IMG/VR virus record: IMGVR_UViG_3300012206_000013
Coordinates: 1-35,314 of that record
Origin: a virus
DNA: 35,314 bases
Reading direction: 5' to 3' (one strand)
The notes beneath the pieces are model-generated. The model had not been told where the DNA came from. It made no database searches and worked only from the letters and a program-made list of their open reading frames with translations. The position numbers and the translations under genes are program-made. Positions within the stretch are counted from its first letter, which is position 1. Each line of letters opens with the position of its first letter. This document shows, in pieces, positions 30,497-35,314 of this stretch.

Positions 30497-30637
30497 TTAA
30501 AATCTTTTAACTCCGGGTTTTAAAAAGTAGATGAATTTTCCACAAATAGCACAGTTAAATTCATCACAAGTATCATGTGAGCTATATTTAAATAATCTTG
30601 GATGCCTACAAAATAATTTTTTAAGAAATTTTTTCAT
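30497..30637 (-). CDS. 46-aa zinc-ribbon peptide
   Basis: The short ORF encodes a basic start (MKKFLKKLF), then C10, H12, C24, C29 and C32 in CRHPRLF...DTCDEFNCAICGKFIYF, an arrangement suited to one zinc site, and a basic end (KPGVKRF). Its ATG overlaps the upstream TGA (ATGA), and its stop lies 3 bases before the polymerase ATG, which fits the tight packing of the operon. Similar tiny zinc proteins occur in phage replication operons; function is unknown. Confidence 0.65.
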   Translation of the reverse strand: MKKFLKKLFCRHPRLFKYSSHDTCDEFNCAICGKFIYFLKPGVKRF

Positions 30638-30774
30638 TTGCAGAACGCCGAATGGAGTGCACCAAATGCAAGAAATGGAATTGTAATAGCAATAGTAATT
30701 CCAACGCTTGCTGCTAGAACCATTCCAGCTCCAACCATTAAATCATATGCAATAGCTAATATTTTATCGCGCAT
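30634..30774 (-). CDS. 46-aa membrane peptide
   Basis: The short ORF starts inside the end of the Nudix gene (11-base overlap) and ends in an ATGA overlap with the zinc-ribbon peptide. After MRDK it is almost continuously hydrophobic at residues 5-40 (ILAIAYDLMVGAGMVLAASVGITIAITIPFLAFGAL), enough for one or two spans. A rightward ORF at 30638-30913 covers the same bases but is a shadow. The exact fit between its neighbours is the main support; role unknown. Confidence 0.55.
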   Translation of the reverse strand: MRDKILAIAYDLMVGAGMVLAASVGITIAITIPFLAFGALHSAFCK

Positions 30775-31267
30775 ATCTTATCTCGCACTTGAAATTAACT
30801 CCTTGTGGGTTAAGTTGGTAGAAACTTCCAGCTCTCATATTATATATTATCATATGAATGAGATAATAAAGATTATAGATATAATCTCCGCGATCCCAGA
30901 ATATATCAATTAGAGTATGTTTCTTTATTTCTTCTCTATTATTTAGAAAACTTCCCAGAGAATATTTCTTTATTTCATCTCCAAATGCAGCAAGATAATA
31001 AACTTTTGTATCATTCTTAAACTGTTCAATATGGAAACAATGCCATCTTTTTATTGAAGTTTCAATTCCAGTTTCTTCTTTGAATTCTCGTACCATTGCT
31101 TCCTGAGGAGTTTCAACTATATCTGGTAGCGCGGGATCTTTTTGAGTATTCTCAATTTTCCCACCAATTCCATTCCATTTTCCTTTCTGCCATTTAGGAT
31201 GAGTTTTCCTGATAAGAAAAAATTCATGCATATCCCAAGACATCATGAATCCGCAAACGTATTCCAT
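30764..31267 (-). CDS. Nudix hydrolase
   Basis: The 167-aa enzyme probably hydrolyses a nucleoside diphosphate derivative linked to X, for example a damaged or non-canonical nucleotide. The Nudix box is present as GGKIE (residues 35-39) and E52-x7-REFKEETGI (60-68), with the Mg-binding E61, E64 and E65. About ten extra residues (NTQKDPALPDIV) lie between the first Gly and the E52 half of the box, so the loop is longer than the consensus G-x5-E. The start overlaps the MazG-like gene stop (TAATG), so the two nucleotide-cleaning enzymes are co-translated. The substrate cannot be read from the sequence. Confidence 0.88.
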   Translation of the reverse strand: MEYVCGFMMSWDMHEFFLIRKTHPKWQKGKWNGIGGKIENTQKDPALPDIVETPQEAMVREFKEETGIETSIKRWHCFHIEQFKNDTKVYYLAAFGDEIKKYSLGSFLNNREEIKKHTLIDIFWDRGDYIYNLYYLIHMIIYNMRAGSFYQLNPQGVNFKCEIRYAR

Positions 31268-31839
31268 TATTTTTCTCCAGCATCTTTTCTTGAATATCCA
31301 GCCCCAGGAGTAATTTTTGCAAGTTCTTCTCCATGAAATTGTTTTCGTATCTCTCCAGTAGAAAGAACTTCAGGATGATGACGGAGATGATAAATCTTCC
31401 ACGTATCATTAAGAACTCCCCAAACATCCGGAGGAATCCAACCTTCTGGTTTCTGAATCTTTCCAGTTTTCGGATCACGAATTGGATTTATTTTTCCATC
31501 TTTATCAATAACTTTTTTAATATTTGCTATAGATACTTCATGCCAAGCTGCGTTGAATGGTAATGACATACAAACCGAAGTCCAAATAAGAACGTAGATA
31601 CTATCTACAATATCATCAAGAAGTTGCGCCATAAGCTCAAGGGAATATGGTGCAGCTTGAATCTTATCGAGCGTAGGAAGAAGTTCTTTGACAACCTCTT
31701 CATAAATCAGTTCCCGTGCAAGCTTAATTGTTGCTTCAGATGGTTTAGTTTCAGGTTTTGAAATAAGTTCAGGTTGTGCATGAGCAATGAAGTGAGCAAC
31801 ATCAGATACTATTCTTGGAGCATTGAAGTTTAGTTCCAT
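31267..31839 (-). CDS. MazG-like/PRA-PH nucleotide pyrophosphohydrolase
   Basis: The protein is 190 aa from ATG 31839, which has AAAGGAA 9 bases upstream. A longer TTG reading to 31899 runs through the terminator and is rejected. The all-alpha core shows VSDVAHFIAHAQPE, LARELIYEEVVKELLPTL (the E-E-x-x-E metal site) and LLDDIVDSIYVLIWTSVCM (the D-x-x-D second metal site). AWHEVSIANIKKVIDKDGK and KPEGWIPPD follow, a tail shared by many phage MazG-like proteins. Such enzymes remove pyrophosphate from nucleoside triphosphates, cleaning the pool or lowering alarmone. It pairs with the Nudix gene downstream. Confidence 0.8.
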   Translation of the reverse strand: MELNFNAPRIVSDVAHFIAHAQPELISKPETKPSEATIKLARELIYEEVVKELLPTLDKIQAAPYSLELMAQLLDDIVDSIYVLIWTSVCMSLPFNAAWHEVSIANIKKVIDKDGKINPIRDPKTGKIQKPEGWIPPDVWGVLNDTWKIYHLRHHPEVLSTGEIRKQFHGEELAKITPGAGYSRKDAGEK

Positions 31840-31856
31840 CTCGGAAATTCCTTTTA

Positions 31857-31892
31857 GGAAAAAACTGGGAGGACTACTTAATCTTCCCAGTT
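31857..31892 (-). terminator. Leftward rho-independent terminator after the SSB-like gene
   Basis: An 11-bp stem (31863-31873 with 31882-31892, one G-T pair) and an 8-base loop are followed on the minus strand by TTTTTT (31859-31864 overlapping the stem base). It begins 7 bases beyond the SSB-like stop codon. It should end most transcripts of that gene and reduce transcription of the MazG-to-helicase genes downstream. Confidence 0.85.
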
Positions 31893-31899
31893 GAAACAA

Positions 31900-32376
31900 T
31901 CAGACTGCTGCTACAGCTTCTCTTGTTTGAGCATAGATCTTGGGTGGCCTTTGTTCCTTATCCACTCTATTTGTGATAACACATTTGATTTGCATACCTT
32001 CCATCTTATTCAACATCTCAAGCAAGTTTGTAGTGCCAAGTGCTGGTGCAAGTCCTGCATACTTTTTCTTAAGTACTGATAGAGTTGTTTCAATTCTTTC
32101 AGGATCATTGAACCAGAAAGCTTCAGAGAATTTATCTCCTGCTTTCACACCTGTTTCACCTTCTTGAAGCGGCTCATTGAGTTGTACAGTATTAACAATA
32201 TCATATTCAACTACAAGTGCTGTCTTTTGATTGATTTCTCGTTGTTCAATCTTTGATACCAGGAGCTTATAGACTCCAGGCTGAGGAACAACGTAATCAG
32301 GAAGATCAGGGATATCATTGATATCACGAGCTACAACTCCGGCAAGTGCTCCAAGTTTTGCTGCATCTAGGGCCAT
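31900..32376 (-). CDS. Putative single-stranded DNA-binding protein
   Basis: The protein is 158 aa from ATG 32376, which has GAAAGGAAA upstream; an in-frame ATG at 32391 is less likely. It has an acidic linker (DINDIPDLPDYVVPQPG), then beta strands VYKLLVSKIEQRE, KTALVVEYDIVNTVQL and KFSEAFWFND (an OB-like order), a helical part with LKKKYAGLAPALG, and a closing strand MQIKCVITNRVDKEQRPPKIY. This is the layout of phage DUF669-like SSBs. A private promoter and terminator point to high expression, as expected of an SSB. It sits next to the recombination and polymerase genes. The family is inferred, not verified. Confidence 0.6.
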   Translation of the reverse strand: MALDAAKLGALAGVVARDINDIPDLPDYVVPQPGVYKLLVSKIEQREINQKTALVVEYDIVNTVQLNEPLQEGETGVKAGDKFSEAFWFNDPERIETTLSVLKKKYAGLAPALGTTNLLEMLNKMEGMQIKCVITNRVDKEQRPPKIYAQTREAVAAV

Positions 32377-32403
32377 TGCATTTCCTTTCATTCAACTCAA
32401 CTC

Positions 32404-32438
32404 AAGTTAATAACAATACAGCTCTATTTGATAAGCAA
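32404..32438 (-). promoter_or_regulatory. Candidate leftward sigma70 promoter of the SSB-like gene
   Basis: On the minus strand TTGCTT (32438-32433) and TGTTAT (32415-32410) are separated by 17 bases, with a transcription start near 32403. Each hexamer matches the consensus at four of six positions. It lies in the only sizeable gap of this arm (32377-32439) and would give a 27-base leader. Confidence 0.4.
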
Positions 32439-32439
32439 A

Positions 32440-32673
32440 CTACTTCTTATACAATGGGCGCTTATCAGGCCCAAAGACTTTTCCACGAATCTTAGTTATA
32501 GTGCAAGGATTACATTTATATTGCGCAGCAAGTGCTATTGTTTTTGTAGTAAGATCAGCTTGGATCTCTGCTCGCTCTTGTGTAGAAAGATGCTTGAATT
32601 TTCGTATATCCTTCCAATAAAACTTAGATCCGCAAACTGGACATTTATACGGGCTTCTTCTTTGAGTGCTCAC
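32440..32673 (-). CDS. Zinc-ribbon plus HTH small protein (GTG start)
   Basis: The 77-aa protein starts at GTG 32673 with AAGGAA upstream, inside the end of the previous gene (29-base overlap). CPVC (C11, C14) and C54/C57 in KCNPC give a possible zinc site. The segment TTKTIALAAQYKCNPCTITKIRGKVFG (residues 42-68) looks like a helix-turn-helix with a recognition helix at TITKIRG. It could be a small transcription factor or a DNA-binding accessory of the replication operon. The exact family is not recognised. Confidence 0.65.
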   Translation of the reverse strand: MSTQRRSPYKCPVCGSKFYWKDIRKFKHLSTQERAEIQADLTTKTIALAAQYKCNPCTITKIRGKVFGPDKRPLYKK

Positions 32674-32950
32674 GAGGTTCCTTATAACAGCTTCCTGTGA
32701 GAATCATATTTTCAACAAGTTTTGCAAAGCCACCAATATCATGCCAGTTATCGGGATACTCAGGATTTCCTGAAAGGATGCGAGAAGTCTTAGTCATAAT
32801 CATATCAAGTGATTCTTTTTTGTCTGCTGAAAGTTTATCCCAGCCTTTATAAGAACGAAGTTCATCTTTAAGGTTCTGTGCTATTGTTGCATTCTCAATG
32901 AACTCACCGTATCTTTCTTGTCTTGCAAGAAGTGTATCCTGAATACTCAT
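32645..32950 (-). CDS. DUF6378-like protein
   Basis: The 101-aa protein overlaps the upstream ATPase gene by 4 bases. It shows LLARQERYGEFIENA (residues 7-21), WDKLSADKKESLDMIMTKTSRILSGNPEYPDNWHDIGGFAKLVENMI (37-83) and a basic tail. The pattern E/Q-R-x-x-x-Y-G-x-F, then Q/K-x-E-x-L-x-M-I-x-x-K-x-x-R-I-L-x-G-N-P-x-Y-x-D-x-W-x-D-I-x-G, is what I recall for DUF6378, a common small phage protein of unknown function found near nucleotide or recombination genes. It may be distantly related to all-alpha NTP pyrophosphatases, but that is only a guess. Confidence 0.7.
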   Translation of the reverse strand: MSIQDTLLARQERYGEFIENATIAQNLKDELRSYKGWDKLSADKKESLDMIMTKTSRILSGNPEYPDNWHDIGGFAKLVENMILTGSCYKEPREHSKKKPV

Positions 32951-33948
32951 GGTTGAAGTATCTCCTTAGGTTTGGGTTGTGGAAGTTTGCGATCGCTAAA
33001 GAACCATTCATTATAAGAACCTTTGAGAAGTTCCTCAGCTTCTTTTGGGCGAAATATATGTATAAGTGATGGGACTTTTTTCTCCTCAAGTTTAATGTTG
33101 GAACGACTTTTTGCTTGTTCAGTTAAACTATAGGTTGTAGATGATATAAACTTATGTTGATAGTTCATAAGTTTAGCATGAATCTCCGTACCGTAATATC
33201 TAGCATAGTTGACTGAGGCAGCCTCACTACCTGCAATAGGAACTATACTCTTTACTCGTTCATTAACTCCAGTTCCCTCAGTGATAAACAATTCATGAGA
33301 GATAGCAATGAACTGACATCTTAGATCTTTTACATAGCTTCCAAATTTCTCAACAACATTTCTTGCACCACCCCAGTATGCAAACATCTCATCTTTAACT
33401 CCTCTCCAATATTCATCACTTTCTTTTCCAATCATTTGGGGATTTACTTTATAGTAAGAGAGAGCAAGAGCACTTGCTACGAATTGACTTTGGGAATCCA
33501 TGATAACAACCCAATTCTTGGGGAGAGTATTTATAGCAACTGTTACCTTTTTAGCAGTATTGCTAATGCACATTGGACAAGAAACAATCCCATGAGCTAG
33601 ACATATCTCCGTTTGTCTCCCAGTTATAGCTCGTAGCATAGTACTAACCATAATTGGATTGAGTGGAGTATCAGGAATCTTAATTGGGTGAATTCTTGAA
33701 ACTAATTCAACTGGAAGATTATGAATAAGTGCAGTCATACCCTTATCACCATCAAACCAAAGGATATGAAAAAATTCTGCTAGGAGTCCAGCTAGAGTTG
33801 TTTTTCCAGTACCACTTGCACCATAGATAATAACATGGTCAACCTCATCTACTGAAGTTTCAACAAGAGATGGGAGTGCAAGAAGTCCAGATACTATTTC
33901 TTCAGAAGAAAGAAGTTTTGGAGTTGCAAGTTTGGAGAGTTCAGCCAT
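32947..33948 (-). CDS. RecA/Sak4-like AAA ATPase, putative recombinase
   Basis: The 333-aa protein has a perfect Walker A GASGTGKTT (residues 43-51), a Walker B-like strand NWVVIMDSQSQF (145-156, D151) and ISHE (a sensor-like motif near residue 218). Between them is a zinc-knuckle-like C-x2-H-x4-C-x2-C (C116, H119, C124, C127; CLAHGIVSCPMC), which I recall from many phage ATPases of this group. Sak4-like proteins promote single-strand annealing or strand exchange, often with an SSB and a nuclease, and both are encoded close by. The C-terminus is Pro/Lys-rich. A role in phage recombination or replication is inferred. Confidence 0.75.
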   Translation of the reverse strand: MAELSKLATPKLLSSEEIVSGLLALPSLVETSVDEVDHVIIYGASGTGKTTLAGLLAEFFHILWFDGDKGMTALIHNLPVELVSRIHPIKIPDTPLNPIMVSTMLRAITGRQTEICLAHGIVSCPMCISNTAKKVTVAINTLPKNWVVIMDSQSQFVASALALSYYKVNPQMIGKESDEYWRGVKDEMFAYWGGARNVVEKFGSYVKDLRCQFIAISHELFITEGTGVNERVKSIVPIAGSEAASVNYARYYGTEIHAKLMNYQHKFISSTTYSLTEQAKSRSNIKLEEKKVPSLIHIFRPKEAEELLKGSYNEWFFSDRKLPQPKPKEILQP

Positions 33949-33951
33949 ATC

Positions 33952-34140
33952 TTACCACCAAGTATGTTTCCAAAATGCTGCAATACCATAAACTATAATT
34001 ATAGGAACTGTTATGATTCCTATAATAAATGCAACAACAGTATATTTATAATCATCTACTTGACTTTTAGTTGCTGCTAACCAAAGCATAAGTCCAGTTA
34101 ATACACAAAATACTATAGAAAGTATTGCAAGGAATTTCAT
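33952..34140 (-). CDS. 62-aa two-span membrane protein
   Basis: Two hydrophobic spans are clear: residues 3-22 (FLAILSIVFCVLTGLMLWLA) and 34-57 (TVVAFIIGIITVPIIIVYGIAAF), joined by a short charged loop (TKSQVDDYK). It ends KHTWW. Its ATG overlaps the upstream stop (TAATG). Its position inside a DNA-metabolism operon is odd for a membrane protein; role unknown. It is not a typical holin location. Confidence 0.7.
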   Translation of the reverse strand: MKFLAILSIVFCVLTGLMLWLAATKSQVDDYKYTVVAFIIGIITVPIIIVYGIAAFWKHTWW

Positions 34141-34430
34141 TAGGATTTCTCCGCAAGTTTAATTGCAACTATACAAAGAGCATCAACTACTTTATGGAAT
34201 TCAGATTGTGTATGCTCTCTAATAGCTTCATGTCTTCCTTCATAATATCCTTTATTTTGTTGCTCATTGATTGTTCTTTGCATAATTTCATAATATGCAA
34301 TTTTGGTTCTTGGATATGGAGGATAAGCTTTTCCTGCTATATGAGCAAATGGAGCATCTCCAGCAGGTTTAAGTTTTTGTATTTCTTTTAATTGTTTTTG
34401 CATTTCCATACATTCAGTTTGGGTTGGCAT
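34140..34430 (-). CDS. Hypothetical helical protein
   Basis: The protein is 96 aa from ATG 34430, which has GGAG 10 bases upstream and begins right after the nuclease stop. A longer open reading to 34616 is only the antisense frame of the nuclease. The middle and end are helical (RTKIAYYEIMQRTINEQQNKGYYEGRHEAIREHTQSEFHKVVDALCIVAIKLAEK). The EGRHEAIREH segment is charged and may bind metal or nucleic acid, but I recognise no family. It lies between nuclease and membrane-peptide genes. Confidence 0.65.
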   Translation of the reverse strand: MPTQTECMEMQKQLKEIQKLKPAGDAPFAHIAGKAYPPYPRTKIAYYEIMQRTINEQQNKGYYEGRHEAIREHTQSEFHKVVDALCIVAIKLAEKS

Positions 34431-34431
34431 T

Positions 34432-35314
34432 TTAGATAAGCTCCTTCTGGGTTTGGATAATTTCAGAAATCTTAAATTTAAAATCAAATGAATGTTTTTC
34501 GAGATCTTCCTTTGTAACTGTATCAAAGTCTCCTTTTGCATTAAAGTGTTCAAATCCAAGGTCACAAATATCAAAGAACTCACATGGTCGAAAGTAATCA
34601 AAACAACTTCCTCCACGCTTCGGCCAGTATCCTGCTTGTCGATAGATATTTACTCTCTGAATATCAAGAAGAATAGTATTGATCCATCCTGCTCTCATGC
34701 TCCGTGCTTTTGTAAATTCAAAGAGTTTCCATGCATCAAGACCGGTGGAAAATACCAAGTAAAAGATTTCAAAAGTTGCTGTTTCTTCTTTATCCTTCGT
34801 AATAGAGTCAAGCATGACGCTGTAGCCAGTGGCCTGATCGGAATTCTTGTACATAGCCTCATGCAAGTTGGAACTGCCAGTTGTCTTGATCTCAAGAACA
34901 CGGTATCTCCGTTCAGTTGGATGATAAAGAATAACATCAGCATGACCAACATAGAAGTGTCCAGTCTCAAGATCAATAAGCATTGCAAGTTCAATAGCAG
35001 GTTTATCATTGAACCATGCAAGTTCCCATCCAGGAAATATTGTTTCCTTGATAAGAAGAAACTGGTCGATAGCAATAGTAGCATCAACAAAAGACTTTGC
35101 ATAACCTTTAGGATGTCCAGCATTTAGTGGCATATCCCACGCAAGAAACATATCAAAGAAGATTTCTTGTCGAGATTTCTTTAGGAAGGAAGATTGGATA
35201 CCAGATTCAATAGCTTTACCAAATGCAAAGTCTATATTTGTATAAGGGAGATATTCACCACTCTCTGAGACTGAAGCTTGAGTAAGTTTCTTAAGTGCAA
35301 ACTTACGTTCACAA
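34432..35314 (-). CDS. PD-(D/E)XK nuclease of RecB/Cas4 type, 5' end outside window
   Basis: The frame stays open to the window edge, so the start is beyond 35314; the Met at 35151 is internal. The visible upstream part reads CERKFALKK near the edge and FGKAIESGIQ about 30 residues later, the usual start of PDDEXK_1/AddB-like nucleases. The active site follows: E54, GHAD (D72), EIK (E87, K89) and QATGY (Q106), numbered from Met 35151. C-terminal Cys residues (SCFDYFRPCEFFDIC) plus the N-terminal Cys suit a 4Fe-4S cluster as in Cas4/AddB. It is an exonuclease candidate for the nearby Sak4-like recombinase. The gene is partial. Confidence 0.82.
   Translation of the reverse strand, partial: CERKFALKKLTQASVSESGEYLPYTNIDFAFGKAIESGIQSSFLKKSRQEIFFDMFLAWDMPLNAGHPKGYAKSFVDATIAIDQFLLIKETIFPGWELAWFNDKPAIELAMLIDLETGHFYVGHADVILYHPTERRYRVLEIKTTGSSNLHEAMYKNSDQATGYSVMLDSITKDKEETATFEIFYLVFSTGLDAWKLFEFTKARSMRAGWINTILLDIQRVNIYRQAGYWPKRGGSCFDYFRPCEFFDICDLGFEHFNAKGDFDTVTKEDLEKHSFDFKFKISEIIQTQKELI

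Noticed and set aside
34492-35127. Rightward 211-aa ORF opposite the nuclease gene
   Set aside because: It is a long antisense shadow: the minus-strand frame has clear PD-(D/E)XK motifs and remains open to the window end.
1-35314. CRISPR array, insertion sequence, integrase/attachment site or lysogeny module
   Set aside because: No regularly spaced repeats, transposase or integrase motifs, or CI/Cro-like repressor gene were seen in any frame.

Overview
The window is a large part of a tailed-phage (Caudoviricetes) genome that looks like a podovirus. Evidence for this is a terminase-portal-scaffold-capsid-adaptor order, no tail sheath, tape-measure or baseplate genes, and three successive large proteins placed where T7-like phages keep their internal ejection proteins. 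The DNA is AT-rich, gene-dense and has many 1-20 base overlaps. There is no integrase, no repressor/lysogeny module and no phage RNA polymerase in view, and the promoters I can see are sigma70-like, so host RNA polymerase is probably used. The host is probably Gram-negative: two virion-like proteins carry Sec signal peptides ending in FGQ, the endolysin is an M15 peptidase next to a GTA-type 3TM holin, and the left promoter carries a perfect FNR/ANR/FixK-type box.

Layout. (1) Bases 1-2455 are a regulatory and early-looking region. It holds a leftward 85-aa ORF (200-457), a hairpin-rich non-coding stretch, a candidate class II FNR-type promoter (903-944) with a structured leader, a 250-aa protein and a 52-aa membrane peptide, and then a long hairpin terminator (2073-2132). 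This unit is richer in GC than the rest. (2) Bases 2370-26250 are one long rightward late operon. It begins at a TTGAAT-N17-TATACT promoter and encodes small terminase, a CPGCG zinc protein, large terminase, portal, scaffold, a possible decoration protein, a DUF5309/SU10-like major capsid protein, an intra-operon terminator, head-tail adaptor, a run of small appendage proteins including a SPRY-fold protein, a nozzle/stabiliser protein, two signal-peptide proteins, a lysis cassette, and three internal virion proteins (392, 552 and 1637 aa). (3) Bases 26237-35314 are a leftward replication, recombination and nucleotide-metabolism operon. It encodes a PD-(D/E)XK Fe-S-type nuclease (cut by the window end), a Sak4/RecA-like ATPase, a DUF6378-like protein, a zinc/HTH protein, an SSB-like protein with its own promoter and terminator, a MazG-like pyrophosphohydrolase, a Nudix hydrolase, two tiny proteins, a family A DNA polymerase split in two, and a P-loop helicase/primase-type ATPase. 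The two arms converge and overlap by 14 bases at 26237-26250.

Most notable observations. First, the DNA polymerase is split just before motif A, and the two pieces are separated by two small zinc-binding ORFs. One of these looks like the N-terminal zinc module of an HNH/Endonuclease VII-type homing endonuclease. The two halves together appear to rebuild a complete enzyme. Second, an exact TTGAT-N4-ATCAA dyad is centred at -41.5 from the start site predicted by a TATAAC -10 hexamer, which suggests the left phage transcription unit is tied to an oxygen- or redox-sensing host regulator. Third, a 16-base palindrome (AGTAAGTRCTTACTTC) occurs on both sides of that unit. All family assignments come from reading the translations; no database search was run.
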